64,000 nt of DNA from Microbacterium aurantiacum (GCF_021654035.1 NZ_JAJPDW010000001.1:620001-684000), one strand, 5' to 3'. Numbered from the stretch's first letter, positions 35,424 through 43,776 are shown. Program-made: numbers and translations. Notes: generated from the sequence alone by a model not told the origin.

Positions 35424-36221
35424 TCAGAAGCGGTCGGGCGACGGCGTGCCGTGGCCGTAGTGGATCACGACGTCGGCGTGCCGGTCGAAGCGGTATCCCA
35501 CGCCACGGACGGTGCGCACGATGTCTTCGTAGCGACCGAGCTTGGCCCGCAGGCGCCGGACGTGGACGTCGATCGTCCGCTCGCCGGGCGCCTCGTCGTC
35601 GCTGGCGGCCTGCCAGAGCGAGGTGACCAGCTCGGTGCGCTCGATGGTGCGACCCTCGCGCAGCACCAGGTACTGCAGGAGCTCGAACTCCTTGAAGGTG
35701 AAGGCCGCCGACTCGCCGTCGATCAGCACGCGCTTGCGGGAGATGTCGACCACGACGCCGCCGGCGATGACATCCTCTTCGAGGGTCTCGTCCTGCTTCG
35801 TGCGGGCGACGGCGGACGGCTCGTGGAGAGCGAGGCGGACGACGTCGACGTCGCGCCCGCCCGCGCCGACCGGCGCGAGGGCGACGGTGGCGTAGGTCTC
35901 GGCCGAGGGGGCGAGGTCGGCGAGCGTGCGGCGCAGCGCGTCGACGAGGACGCCGAGGTTCACCCCGGCTGCGGAGGCCTTGGCCTCGTCGATGCCGACG
36001 TACAGCGCGAAGCCGCGCGGTGCGGTGCCGGGCGGGAGGCTGCGCGCGGCGGTGCTGCCGGGTGCGCCGGCGCTGCCGGATGCGCCGGTGTCGCCGGACG
36101 CGGCGGGAGTCGGGGCCGACGCGGTCTCGGCGGACGCCTCTGCGGGCACGGTCGGGCGGTTCACGGGGCGGAGGCGACGGACGGGGGCGGCGGGACGCTC
36201 GAGGAGTGCGGTGTTCGACAT
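35424..36221 (-). CDS. Orphan winged-helix (OmpR/PhoB-type) regulator with non-receiver N-terminus
   Basis: DNA-binding protein of 265 aa. Residues 1 to about 65 are a Pro/Ala/Ser-rich tail. Residues 68-130 form a small domain (ALYVGIDEAKASAAGVNLG, TYATVALAPVGAGGRD). The C-terminal 100 residues are a Trans_reg_C winged helix (FTFKEFELLQYLVLREGRTI, ERTIDVHVRRLRAKLG, TVRGVGYRFD). No phosphoacceptor receiver domain and no kinase gene are nearby. AAGGA lies 8 nt before the ATG, inside an inverted repeat (TCCTT-N-AAGGA) that could hide it. Confidence 0.82.
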   Translation of the reverse strand: MSNTALLERPAAPVRRLRPVNRPTVPAEASAETASAPTPAASGDTGASGSAGAPGSTAARSLPPGTAPRGFALYVGIDEAKASAAGVNLGVLVDALRRTLADLAPSAETYATVALAPVGAGGRDVDVVRLALHEPSAVARTKQDETLEEDVIAGGVVVDISRKRVLIDGESAAFTFKEFELLQYLVLREGRTIERTELVTSLWQAASDDEAPGERTIDVHVRRLRAKLGRYEDIVRTVRGVGYRFDRHADVVIHYGHGTPSPDRF

Positions 36222-36688
36222 GATGATGGTCCTTGAAGGAGGTGAACCCCGGGAGGTCGTCGGCGTGGGTGGCCGGGAGAGGGTTCTGCGTTTCGATCGC
36301 TCTGAGGCGACGGATGCCCGGGCGGGGCGGTGTGCGAGGACTCCGACGGCGCGTGATCGACGCGTCCGCGCGGCGCCTCGGGGGATCCGATGCGCGTCGA
36401 AGGCTCGCTCCAACGGGCGGATCCGGCGGGGATCACCGTGCTAGTGGCACATTCGACAACACAGCGCCACGCGGCCGGCCATCATCATGCCGGCAGTCCC
36501 GTTCGCCTCCCAGGCGGACAGAGAGCGTGCGTTGTCAGTCATGCGGCTGATTATGACCGAGTGTTTCCGTGACGGTCAAATTGCGGAAAAGGTGCCCCGC
36601 GACGTGTGACGAAATGTGACAGATCGCCCATGCCGACGCCGGTGGGGTTCGCAATCGGAGAGGCGAGAACTTTTCTGTTGCTTCTCCC
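36222..36688. other. Intergenic region between the winged-helix gene and the GH31 stump
   Basis: No gene is seen in this 467-bp stretch. It holds the leader of the winged-helix gene with the ten bases AAGGAGGTGA on the plus strand (36236-36245). It also has an inverted repeat TTTCCG-N14-CGGAAA (36564-36569 and 36584-36589) and a direct repeat GTGACGAAATGTGACAG near 36606. It ends where the GH31 frame begins abruptly, so part of it is probably the far side of a deletion. Confidence 0.5.
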
Positions 36689-37171
36689 CGCAAACGTCTG
36701 AAGATGCGGCTCATGCCCTACCTCTTCGGTCTCGGTGAGGAGGCCGCGGCATCCGGTGTGCCGCTCATGCGTCCGATGGTGCTGGAGTTCCCGGACGACC
36801 CCGCCGCCGCCTACCTCGATCGCCAGTACATGCTCGGCCCCGACCTGCTGGTCGCGCCGGTCTTCCGCGCCGACGGGCGGGTGTCGTTCTACCTTCCCGC
36901 GGGGGAGTGGACGCACCTCCTCACCGGCGTGCGGGTGGTCGGCGGCCGCTGGATCGAGGAGCAGCACGACGTGTTCAGCCTGCCGCTCTACGTCCGCCCG
37001 GGCGCCGTGCTGCCCTGGGGTGCGCGCGAGGACCGGCCCGATTACGACTATCTCGACGGGTTGACCTGGCGGTTCTACCCGGGTGGGAGCGGTACCATCG
37101 AGCGTCGGATCGCGACGCCCGACGGTCGCACCGCCTCCTTCACCATCGATCGCACGGGAGTGACCGAATGA
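36689..37171 (+). pseudogene. C-terminal stump of a GH31 alpha-xylosidase (YicI-like)
   Basis: About 160 codons match only the C-terminal fifth of a family normally near 750 aa: [50 protein letters not shown], then the C-terminal beta domain. The catalytic barrel residues are absent. The frame stays open upstream to about 36689 without a convincing start, as expected at a deletion joint. Its stop overlaps the GH1 start (ATGA), so the fragment may still be translated and help express the glucosidase. The lost gene would have removed xylose from xyloglucan or isoprimeverose. Confidence 0.78.
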
Positions 37172-38613
37172 CCACGACCACGACCACGACGACCGGCCGC
37201 GCCGACTACCGCGACAGCGGACTCGTCTTCCCCGCGGGCTTCACCTTCGGGTCGGCGACCGCCGCCTATCAGGTGGAGGGCGCGTTCGACGAAGGCGGCC
37301 GCGGGCCGTCGATCTGGGACACGTTCTCGAAGACCCCCGGGAAGGTGTGGAACGGCGACACCGGCGACGTCGCCTGCGATCACTACCACCGGGTGGCGGC
37401 CGACCTCGACCTCATGGCCGACCTCGGCCTCGGGGCGTATCGCTTCTCGATCGCGTGGCCCCGCATCATGCCCACCGGGACCGGCGAGGTCAACCAGGCG
37501 GGCATCGACTTCTATTCGCGCCTGGTCGACGGGCTGCTCGAGCGCGGCATCCGTCCCGTGGCGACGCTTTACCACTGGGATCTCCCGCAGGCGTTGGAGG
37601 ATGCCGGCGGCTGGCCCGTCCGCGCGACCGCCGACGCGTTCGAGCGCTACGCGGAGGTCATGGGCGCGGCGCTCGGCGACCGCGTGCACACCTGGACCAC
37701 GCTCAACGAGCCGTGGTGCTCGGCCTACCTCGGCTACGGACAGGGCGGGCACGCGCCGGGACGGCACGAGCCGGATGCCGCGCTCGCCGCAGTCCACCAC
37801 CTGAACCTCGCCCATGGGCGGGCCGTCCAGGCGCTACGGGCGACCTCCACCGGCGACCCCGAGTACTCGGTGACCCTCAACTTCCACGTCCTGCGGGGCG
37901 AGGGGGACGGGGCGGCGGAGGCGATGCGACGCATCGACGCCCTGGCGAACCGCGCGTTCACCGGTCCGATGCTGCATGGCGCGTACCCCGAAGACCTCCT
38001 CGCCGACACCCGCGATGTCACCGACTGGTCGTTCGTGCGCGACGGCGACCTCGCCGACATCCGTCAGCCGATCGACGTGCTGGGCGTCAACTACTACTCC
38101 ACGGCCACCGTGCGGATGTGGGACGGCGTTTCGCCGAAGCAGACGAACGACGGGCACAAGGGCGTCCCCGGGGCGACGGCGTGGCCCGGCAGCGAAGGTG
38201 TCGTGGAGTTCGTCGAGCAGCCGGGACCGTACACGGCCATGGGATGGAACATCGCCCCCGAAGGGCTCGAGGAGCTCCTCGTCGCTCTGGGGGAGGAGTT
38301 CCCCGAGCAGCCGCTCATGGTCACCGAGAACGGCGCCGCCTTCGACGACGTGGTCGCGGAGGACGGCACGGTCCCCGACCCGGAGCGTCTGGATTACCTG
38401 CGACGCCACTTCACCGCAGCCCACCGTGCGATGAAGCGCGGGGTCGACCTGCGCGGCTACTTCGTCTGGTCGCTGCTCGACAACTTCGAGTGGGGCTACG
38501 GCTACGCCAAGCGCTTCGGGATCGTCCGCGTCGACTTCGACACCCTCGAGCGCACGGTGAAGGACTCCGGACGCTGGTACGGGGAGCTCGCGCGCACCGG
38601 CGTCACGCCCTGA
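37168..38613 (+). CDS. Beta-glucosidase, GH1
   Basis: Cytoplasmic GH1 enzyme of 481 aa, normal length. After a threonine run it has [19 protein letters not shown], the acid/base TLNEPW, NYYST, and the nucleophile in [10 protein letters not shown], ending with [22 protein letters not shown]. It would release glucose from cello- or related oligosaccharides. The ATG overlaps the GH31 stump's stop, evidence that the two once formed a longer glycoside operon. No transporter remains beside it. Confidence 0.95.
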   Translation: MTTTTTTTTGRADYRDSGLVFPAGFTFGSATAAYQVEGAFDEGGRGPSIWDTFSKTPGKVWNGDTGDVACDHYHRVAADLDLMADLGLGAYRFSIAWPRIMPTGTGEVNQAGIDFYSRLVDGLLERGIRPVATLYHWDLPQALEDAGGWPVRATADAFERYAEVMGAALGDRVHTWTTLNEPWCSAYLGYGQGGHAPGRHEPDAALAAVHHLNLAHGRAVQALRATSTGDPEYSVTLNFHVLRGEGDGAAEAMRRIDALANRAFTGPMLHGAYPEDLLADTRDVTDWSFVRDGDLADIRQPIDVLGVNYYSTATVRMWDGVSPKQTNDGHKGVPGATAWPGSEGVVEFVEQPGPYTAMGWNIAPEGLEELLVALGEEFPEQPLMVTENGAAFDDVVAEDGTVPDPERLDYLRRHFTAAHRAMKRGVDLRGYFVWSLLDNFEWGYGYAKRFGIVRVDFDTLERTVKDSGRWYGELARTGVTP

Positions 38614-38672
38614 CGCCCGCGAAGTCGCCGCGACCCGGGGTGCGAGCGGCTGCTGGCCGGGCGCCGCAGGCG

Positions 38673-38678
38673 TAGCCT
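38673..38678 (+). promoter_or_regulatory. -10 box of the GNAT gene (leaderless)
   Basis: TAGCCT, 6 nt before the GTG at 38685; this spacing favours that GTG over the one 3 nt earlier. Confidence 0.55.
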
Positions 38679-38684
38679 GTCGTG

Positions 38685-38984
38685 GTGACCGATCTGCGTT
38701 TCTCCCATGAACACGACGCGTCGCGCTACACCCTCCACGACGGTGGCGACCTCGTCAGTGTCCTGGACTACCGCGACGATGGCCGTACCGTCGCCCTGAC
38801 GCGCGCGTACACCGTTCCGACCTTCCGCGGCCACGGATACGCCGCCGAGGTCGTCGAGCGTGCCGTCGCCGACATCGAGGGGCTGGGCGACCGACGGATC
38901 TCCCCGGTGTGCTGGTACGTCGCCGACTGGTTCGCCGACCACCCCGAGCGTGCCGCGATCCTCGCCGATCGGCGTTCGGCCTGA
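38685..38984 (+). CDS. GNAT-like N-acetyltransferase, YjdJ type
   Basis: Protein of 99 aa, the short GCN5-related type. SRYTLHDGGDLVSVLDY begins the sheet, and VPTFRGHGYAAEVVERAVADI contains the acetyl-CoA loop (RGHGYA). The C-terminus has PVCWYVADWFADHPE, typical of this branch. The acceptor is unknown. Confidence 0.85.
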   Translation: MTDLRFSHEHDASRYTLHDGGDLVSVLDYRDDGRTVALTRAYTVPTFRGHGYAAEVVERAVADIEGLGDRRISPVCWYVADWFADHPERAAILADRRSA

Positions 38985-38998
38985 CGCCTCCCGCACCC

Positions 38999-39004
38999 TA
39001 TGCT
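38999..39004 (+). promoter_or_regulatory. -10 box of the DUF1622 gene (leaderless)
   Basis: TATGCT, 6 nt before the GTG at 39011. Confidence 0.6.
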
Positions 39005-39010
39005 GGCGGC

Positions 39011-39442
39011 GTGAACCTGGAAGAGGTCTTCGTCGCCGTCGCGATCGCGTTCGAACTGATCGGCGCGACGGCCATGGTGATCGGATTCGTCGTCGCCGTG
39101 GTGCTCGGCATCCGTTCTCTCGCCCGCGGCGACGGAGGGCAGGCCGCGTTCACGACGCTCCGCACGACGCTCGGGGGAGCGATCCTCCTGGGCCTCGAGG
39201 TGCTCGTCGCCGCCGACCTCATCCGCACGATCACGTCGAAGCCGTCGGTGGAAGACGCCCTGATCCTCGGCATCATCGTGGTCATCCGGACGGTGCTGTC
39301 GATGTCGATCCAGATCGAGATCGAGGGCACGCTGCCCTGGCGTCGTGCGCTCCTGACCTCGGGGGCGGCGGTCGTCGGCCGCGAGATCGCGCGCGACCGC
39401 GACCAGGCCGCGGCCGCGCGTACGGAGCCGAAGCGCACCTGA
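39011..39442 (+). CDS. DUF1622 membrane protein
   Basis: Protein of 143 aa with three or four hydrophobic helices (VFVAVAIAFELIGATAMVIGF, LGGAILLGLEVLVAADLIRT, LGIIVVIRTVLSMSI) and a charged C-terminal tail. The LGLEVLVAADLI and VVIRTVLS segments are typical of DUF1622, whose role is unknown. The start follows a leaderless promoter. Confidence 0.85.
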   Translation: MNLEEVFVAVAIAFELIGATAMVIGFVVAVVLGIRSLARGDGGQAAFTTLRTTLGGAILLGLEVLVAADLIRTITSKPSVEDALILGIIVVIRTVLSMSIQIEIEGTLPWRRALLTSGAAVVGREIARDRDQAAAARTEPKRT

Positions 39443-39513
39443 GGGGTGTTGTCAAGCCCGTGGATCGGCGGCGTCGCGGTGTGAGGCTGGTGCACGGACG
39501 AGAGGAGTGCGCC

Positions 39514-39900
39514 ATGAGCACGACAGGCGAGAACACCGGCGACAACGGCGTGAGCCACGAGGCGGTCGGCATCGGTGTGGTCGGCAGCGCCGACCACCAC
39601 GGTCAGGACGCCGAGCGCGACACCCTCACCGTCGGTGAGGCGCAGCGGAAGAACGGCCTCGGGGATGCCGCCGAGCAGCGACTTCCCGCGATGTCGCAGA
39701 ACAACGCCGATGACGTCGCGAAGGTCGCCGGCATCGTCGCGCAGACCCGATCGGATGTCGGCACCCGAACGTTCGACGAGATTCGCCACGTGCTCGCGCA
39801 GCGTCTCGAGCAGACCGGCATCGCGCTCCCCGACGACGAGATCGATGAACTCGTGCGTCAGATCTCTACGGGCGACGCCGCAGCTCCCGATCGCCCCTGA
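39514..39900 (+). CDS. Hypothetical hydrophilic protein
   Basis: Protein of 128 aa, acidic and without membrane segments. The N-terminal half is Gly/Ser/Asn-rich and looks disordered. The C-terminal half (DVAKVAGIVAQTRSDVGTRT to EIDELVRQISTGD) should form helices. No family recognised. AGAGGAG lies 7 nt before the ATG, which makes translation likely. Confidence 0.65.
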   Translation: MSTTGENTGDNGVSHEAVGIGVVGSADHHGQDAERDTLTVGEAQRKNGLGDAAEQRLPAMSQNNADDVAKVAGIVAQTRSDVGTRTFDEIRHVLAQRLEQTGIALPDDEIDELVRQISTGDAAAPDRP

Positions 39901-39919
39901 CGCCTTCCGCCTCGCCCGC

Positions 39920-40422
39920 TCATCTCGCCACGAACGGGAGGATGCGGGCGACGGCGGGTGCGGCATCCCGGATCATCGTCTCGTGACCGTGATGCGGAAT
40001 CTCGGTCAGCTTCGCGGCGGGGATGAGCTCGGTGATGCGGGTGCACCAGCCGGCGCGGGGCGACGAGGTCGTGCTCGCCGATGCCGGGCCGCGAGCTCCA
40101 CGACGATCTGAGACCCCATCGAGTGGCCGATCGCCACGACGGGGACCCGGATGTGATGCTCGAGGAACGCCGCGAGCAGGTCGGCGGTGCGCTCCATCGT
40201 CAGGACCCGGACGGGCGGTGGCGCTTCGCCGTATCCCGGCAGGTCGACGGCGACGACGGGGGCCGCATCGTCGAGGTGCGAGATGAGGTCCGTGAACACG
40301 CTCCGGCCCATGCCGATCCCATGGATGAGGAGGAACGGACCGGGGCCGACGCCGGTTCCTTCGTTGCGCAGTTCGGCGACGAGCGTCGCGCCGGCGTGCG
40401 TGTAGGACAGGATCGAGGCCAC
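39920..40422 (-). pseudogene. Alpha/beta hydrolase remnant (cap region deleted, frame broken)
   Basis: The N-terminal part (MASILSYTHAGATLVAELRN, LLIHGIGMGRSVF, and nucleophile elbow AIGHSMGSQ) reads normally for about 110 codons. It then jumps without the cap domain and several core strands to a C-terminal piece in other frames, EHDLVAPR followed by WCTRITELIPAAKLTEIPHH and GHETMIRDAAPAVARILPF (catalytic His), ending at 39920. At least two frame changes and about 100-150 missing residues mean no working hydrolase. A good leaderless start (TACCCT, 5 nt before GTG) survives. Confidence 0.78.
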
Positions 40423-40441
40423 GGGCGAGGGTACCGCGGAC

Positions 40442-41002
40442 TCAGGCGGCGCCGCGTGCGCCGTAGAGCCCTACGCGGTCCGGGATGTCGAAGTGCACCG
40501 CCGGAAGCCACGACGCCGGGTCCGGCCACGGGCGAGACGCCGGGAGGCTCCGGAGTCGCTGGCGGAGGGCGGTGGTCGACCCCTCGATCGGGAGCACGCG
40601 CGCCGGGGCGTGATGGGCGAGGGCTCCGAACCACCAGTGCCGCCACTCGCCCTCGACCGCGCCGGGGGAGGCGACGACGTAGTAGTCGGGCATGAACGCC
40701 GCGCCGGACGCGAACAGCGCCAGAAGCGCCTCCACCTCGACCTCGAGCGTGCCGAGGGTGGCGCGCTCTTGGAAGAGCTCCACCCACGCGGCGGCGACGT
40801 GTTCGAGCGGGTCGGCGTCATGCACGACGTAGGGCTGCGGACGCGTCGCGATCGCGAGCGCCGCGTCGGTCGGATCCTGGCCGCGCAGAGACAGGGCGGC
40901 GACGGCGGGGAGGTCGGAGATCCCCTCGAGGAGCTCGTCGCTGTCGCATCCGACGAGGGCGACGACGGTGGACCGGGCTGCGGAATCGGAAGAAGGCGCC
41001 AT
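40442..41002 (-). CDS. Hypothetical protein
   Basis: Soluble protein of 186 aa rich in Ala, Leu and aromatic residues (WVELFQERATL, FMPDYYVVASP, WRHWWFGALAHHAPARVLPI). No signal peptide or membrane segment and no family recognised. The ATG follows a leaderless-type -10 (TAACGT) by 5 nt. It is the last gene before the metal-resistance island. Confidence 0.6.
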   Translation of the reverse strand: MAPSSDSAARSTVVALVGCDSDELLEGISDLPAVAALSLRGQDPTDAALAIATRPQPYVVHDADPLEHVAAAWVELFQERATLGTLEVEVEALLALFASGAAFMPDYYVVASPGAVEGEWRHWWFGALAHHAPARVLPIEGSTTALRQRLRSLPASRPWPDPASWLPAVHFDIPDRVGLYGARGAA

Positions 41003-41007
41003 GGTCC

Positions 41008-41013
41008 ACGTTA
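41008..41013 (-). promoter_or_regulatory. -10 box of the 40442 gene (leaderless)
   Basis: TAACGT on the minus strand, 5 nt before the ATG at 41002. Confidence 0.45.
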
Positions 41014-41241
41014 GGACGCCGGGTGTTACGCCCGGGTATCGACTCGGCGACGATTCGCGGAGCTCCGCCGGGCTCGTGGGGCGTTGCGGAGGGCCTCGAA
41101 TTTCATCGTTTCTGACTGATTCGGTTGGAGTCTCACGGCGAGCTGCCGCAGTGGCTCTCCGAAACTCATTCGGTGGTGGGGACTTTCAGCGGACCTCGGT
41201 GACTATCTCGTCGCAGACATCTGGGCCACGCCCGGGCGTCG
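41014..41241. other. Left junction of the metal-resistance island
   Basis: No gene is seen in this 228-bp spacer. The base composition changes here to a less GC-rich style. A 12-bp perfect palindrome ACGCCCGGGCGT (41228-41239) stands right after the DUF305 stop and may act as a small terminator. No integrase, tRNA or clear attachment repeat could be identified. Confidence 0.4.
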
Positions 41242-41838
41242 CTACTCGTCGTCGGTGCATTCACGGTCGGCAGCCCGGTCGAAGTCGGGAACGGGCCGGT
41301 TCTGCGCGTCCTCGGGTGTCGTGGCGAGTCCGTTGCGTTCAATATCGTCGATCAGCCAGTCCATCTCTAGGATCTCTCGCCGCTGAGCTTCGCTGATCCC
41401 GACGGCGAGCTCGCAGACCCGGATGTCCTGAATCTGCGCTCGTTCAGATCTGGTGATCGCAAGGGAGTGGTGGGGAATCATGGCCCGCATGTATGCGGTG
41501 TCGTCGACGGTGATCTGGCTACGGTCGAGCGCGACGCCGCCTCCGAGCAGGAGGACGCTGACGATGACGACGGCGATGTTCGCTTTGGTGTTCTTGTACA
41601 TGTTCAGCATCCAGGCGAGCATCACGAGGCCCATGGCGCCGCCCATGGTGAGAGCCATGAATATGCGGCTCTCGCTGAAGCGGATGTGTCCCCATTCCCA
41701 CACTCCGGCGAACATCGTCCAGTACATCACGACCATGCCGGTGAGGATCATCGCCGCGAAACGCAGGTACATCTTCAGCGAGCCGTGCTTCTTGTCCTTT
41801 GCTTGTCGTTCGCTTCCTTCATGGGCATCCTGTGACAT
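41242..41838 (-). CDS. DUF305 membrane protein
   Basis: Protein of 198 aa. Three hydrophobic segments (FAAMILTGMVVMYWTMFAGV, IFMALTMGGAMGLVMLAWML, IAVVIVSVLLLGGGVAL) precede an exposed DUF305 domain with the metal-binding-type motif YMRAMIPHHSLAITRSERA. Such proteins accompany copper-resistance genes and are thought to bind metal outside the cell. The ATG at 41838 is preferred over a GTG three codons earlier because AGGTGA lies 5 nt upstream. It is the last gene of the copper array. Confidence 0.85.
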   Translation of the reverse strand: MSQDAHEGSERQAKDKKHGSLKMYLRFAAMILTGMVVMYWTMFAGVWEWGHIRFSESRIFMALTMGGAMGLVMLAWMLNMYKNTKANIAVVIVSVLLLGGGVALDRSQITVDDTAYMRAMIPHHSLAITRSERAQIQDIRVCELAVGISEAQRREILEMDWLIDDIERNGLATTPEDAQNRPVPDFDRAADRECTDDE

Positions 41839-41895
41839 GTGATTCACCTGTTCGGCTGGATTGGTTGCGCGTCGCGCGGTTGACGAGCGTCCGGT

Positions 41896-42297
41896 TCAGA
41901 GGGTTGCGAGGAGCGTGGCGCACGCGTCTTCGCATCGCCGGCAGGCCGCGGCACACACGGTGCAGTGTTCGTGCATGGTGTGCTTCTCGCACTCGTCGGC
42001 GCAGCTCGCGCACGCGGTGCGGCACGCTTCCAGGGCTGCCCGGGTGAGGTTGGTGTCGTAGCCGGTGTGTCGGGACAGGATGCGCGCGGTGGTGTCGCAG
42101 AGGTCGGCGCAGTCCAGGTTCGTGCGGATGCACTTCGTGAGCTCTGAGACCATCTCCTCGCTCAGGCACGCATCCGCGCATGCGGTGCACGATTGGGCGC
42201 AGTCCATGCAGGCCTCGATGCAGTCCACGAGCGCCTTCTGGTCGACCTGTCCGAGGTCCTTCGGATAGGAGCGGAGCATTTCTGCCACGACAGTCAT
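41896..42297 (-). CDS. Four-helix-bundle copper-storage protein, Csp3-like
   Basis: Cytosolic protein of 133 aa with 18 cysteines, mostly in CxxxC or CxxC spacing along the helices (DCIEACMDCAQSCTACADAC, CRTACASCADEC, CTVCAAACRRCEDAC). This is the Csp signature, where the Cys-lined core of each bundle stores many Cu(I) ions. The lack of a signal peptide points to the cytosolic Csp3 type. GAGAGGA lies before the ATG. A CsoR-like site about 70 bp upstream suggests copper induction separate from the main array. Confidence 0.92.
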   Translation of the reverse strand: MTVVAEMLRSYPKDLGQVDQKALVDCIEACMDCAQSCTACADACLSEEMVSELTKCIRTNLDCADLCDTTARILSRHTGYDTNLTRAALEACRTACASCADECEKHTMHEHCTVCAAACRRCEDACATLLATL

Positions 42298-42365
42298 GAT
42301 CGAATCCTCTCGTCGTCCTGGAACTCTCAAACTACGATCACGGTGTCGCCTGCGGCACCCCGTTG

Positions 42366-42382
42366 AATACCCCGGGAGGGCA
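42366..42382. promoter_or_regulatory. Putative CsoR operator upstream of the Csp gene
   Basis: AATACCCCGGGAGGGCA is an imperfect version of the ATACCCC...GGGGTAT CsoR palindrome at 47841. Confidence 0.45.
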
Positions 42383-42414
42383 TGGTAACCCCAGCCGTGA
42401 TGCGGCCTCAACGC

Positions 42415-42675
42415 TCAGGGCGCAGTGTCTCGCTGATCCGTTCCCCCAGGCGGGGGATCCCGCAGGATCAATGCCACGGCAGCCATGACGATGATCAGCG
42501 CGATGTCGTAGCTGGCGACTGTGTAGGTCCACCAGGCGGCATCGGTCGATTGCGTGTCGCTCAGCAAGTGCGCGAGTGCGAGGACCGGGCCCGTGGCCAG
42601 GAGCACGTACCCGAGGCGAACGAGGCGTCGATGCGTTCGCACAGGATCGAGCGGGTGGGTTCCGGCGCGGGTCAT
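42415..42675 (-). CDS. Small two-helix membrane protein of the copper array
   Basis: Protein of 86 aa with a basic N-terminus and two hydrophobic segments (LGYVLLATGPVLALAHLL and YDIALIIVMAAVALIL), ending in a polar tail. No family recognised. Its ATG overlaps the stop of the 38-aa gene upstream (ATGA), so the pair is translated together. Confidence 0.7.
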   Translation of the reverse strand: MTRAGTHPLDPVRTHRRLVRLGYVLLATGPVLALAHLLSDTQSTDAAWWTYTVASYDIALIIVMAAVALILRDPPPGGTDQRDTAP

Positions 42676-42788
42676 TGGAAGATCGCTCCGATCGTGAGGA
42701 AACTGGCGATGGCGAGGAGGGCGACGGCGATCGTCGCGGCTGTGATGAAGAACGTGAGATTCTGCAATGGGTTCTTGGGCTTGTTCAT
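42672..42788 (-). CDS. 38-aa single-pass membrane peptide
   Basis: Short frame starting MNKPKNPLQNLTFFITAATI and ending SFLTIGAIFQ: a polar, lysine-bearing N-terminus followed by one hydrophobic helix. The stop overlaps the ATG of the next membrane protein (ATGA), which strongly suggests a real coupled gene. Its ribosome site is weak. It may assist the neighbouring small membrane protein, but function is unknown. Confidence 0.65.
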   Translation of the reverse strand: MNKPKNPLQNLTFFITAATIAVALLAIASFLTIGAIFQ

Positions 42789-42830
42789 GAGAAGTCTTGG
42801 AGCGCGGGGCTTTGTCGGTATCCGCCCCCC

Positions 42831-43670
42831 CTATCGGGCGGGGCTGAGGACGGTCGTGCCGTTTGTGGAGATCTCGACGATGCCACGGTCGTCAACGAGG
42901 ATGATGCGCTCGTCGATGACGGAGAGGGCTTGCACGGCGCCGCGCAGCGATTCCAGCTGCTGCCAGGCACCGCTTTCGTCCTGTGACCACAGGACGCCGT
43001 CCGTACCAGCACCAAGAAGGGTGCCGTCCGTGCGCGCCTCCAGGGCGTACAGGACAGGGGCCGCATCGACGGGCGTGAAGGTGTTGCCGCCGTCGGTGCT
43101 GAGGAGGAGGCCTTCTTCGGCGGCGGCGTACACGCCGGATTCGGTGGCGGCGAGATCAGCGGCGCCGAGGGGTGCACGCTCTGTCCAGGTGCTTCCCTCG
43201 TCGGTGCTGGTGAGTAGGTTCACCTGACTGGAAGGGATGCCGTACAGGACGCCGTCGGGTCCTGCGGTCAGGACGTGGAAGTCGGTGGTCCCGTTGAGGG
43301 CGATCGGGGACCAGGAGTTCCCGTAGTCGTCGCTGCGGATGATGCCGAGGTTCGGGGCTCCCAGTTCAGGCGGGGTGTCTTCCCCGGGGTGTCCGGACGC
43401 GAACAGCGTGTCTTTCCAGGCGGTGAATCCCATGGCGTCGAAATCGTGTCCGCCGATCGGGCCGGAGATCTTCCCGCCGGGGTCGAGGGTGAAGATGCCG
43501 TTGTGCGTGGCGATGAGCAGGTCATCGCCACGTGGGTCTTCGGCGATGCCGTGGATGTGGTCGATGCGGGGTGCCGAGTCGGGGTTTCCGAGCGGTGTTG
43601 CGGTGCAGCCGGTGGCGATGACGGCGAGGGCGGTCACCGTGGCAGTGGCGAGAAGGAGTGAGCGTTTCAT
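42831..43670 (-). CDS. BNR-repeat lipoprotein (F510_1955-type glycosylhydrolase family)
   Basis: Exported lipoprotein of 279 aa: MKRSLLLATATVTALAVIATGC carries a signal and lipobox ATGC. The body holds repeated sialidase/BNR-like blades (SDDYGNSWSPIAL, STDEGSTWTERA, STDGGNTFTPVDA) expected to form a beta-propeller. Proteins of this group often sit beside DUF305 and copper genes; enzymatic activity is not established. GGAAG lies upstream of the ATG. Confidence 0.82.
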   Translation of the reverse strand: MKRSLLLATATVTALAVIATGCTATPLGNPDSAPRIDHIHGIAEDPRGDDLLIATHNGIFTLDPGGKISGPIGGHDFDAMGFTAWKDTLFASGHPGEDTPPELGAPNLGIIRSDDYGNSWSPIALNGTTDFHVLTAGPDGVLYGIPSSQVNLLTSTDEGSTWTERAPLGAADLAATESGVYAAAEEGLLLSTDGGNTFTPVDAAPVLYALEARTDGTLLGAGTDGVLWSQDESGAWQQLESLRGAVQALSVIDERIILVDDRGIVEISTNGTTVLSPAR

Positions 43671-43776
43671 GATGGCTTCCGGTGGCGGCCGCGGGACGGC
43701 CTGGCTTCGCGGCGCGCGGCAGGAGCGCACCGACATGTAATGGATGTCGAGGGCGTGGCAAAGAGGTGGCCGGTGA

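Noticed and set aside
36236..36245. Perfect AAGGAGGTGA ribosome-site match on the plus strand
   Set aside because: No ATG, GTG or TTG with a credible frame lies 5-10 nt downstream; kept only as part of the winged-helix leader.
41028..41239. ACGCCCGGG at 41028 and 41228 as attachment repeats of the metal island
   Set aside because: Nine GC-only bases recur by chance in this composition, both copies lie on the same side of the island and no copy is found at the right edge.
42822..42841. CCGCCC...GGGCGG hairpin as a terminator or a third CsoR site
   Set aside because: The stem is only 6 bp, overlaps coding sequence and lacks the ATACCCC half-site.
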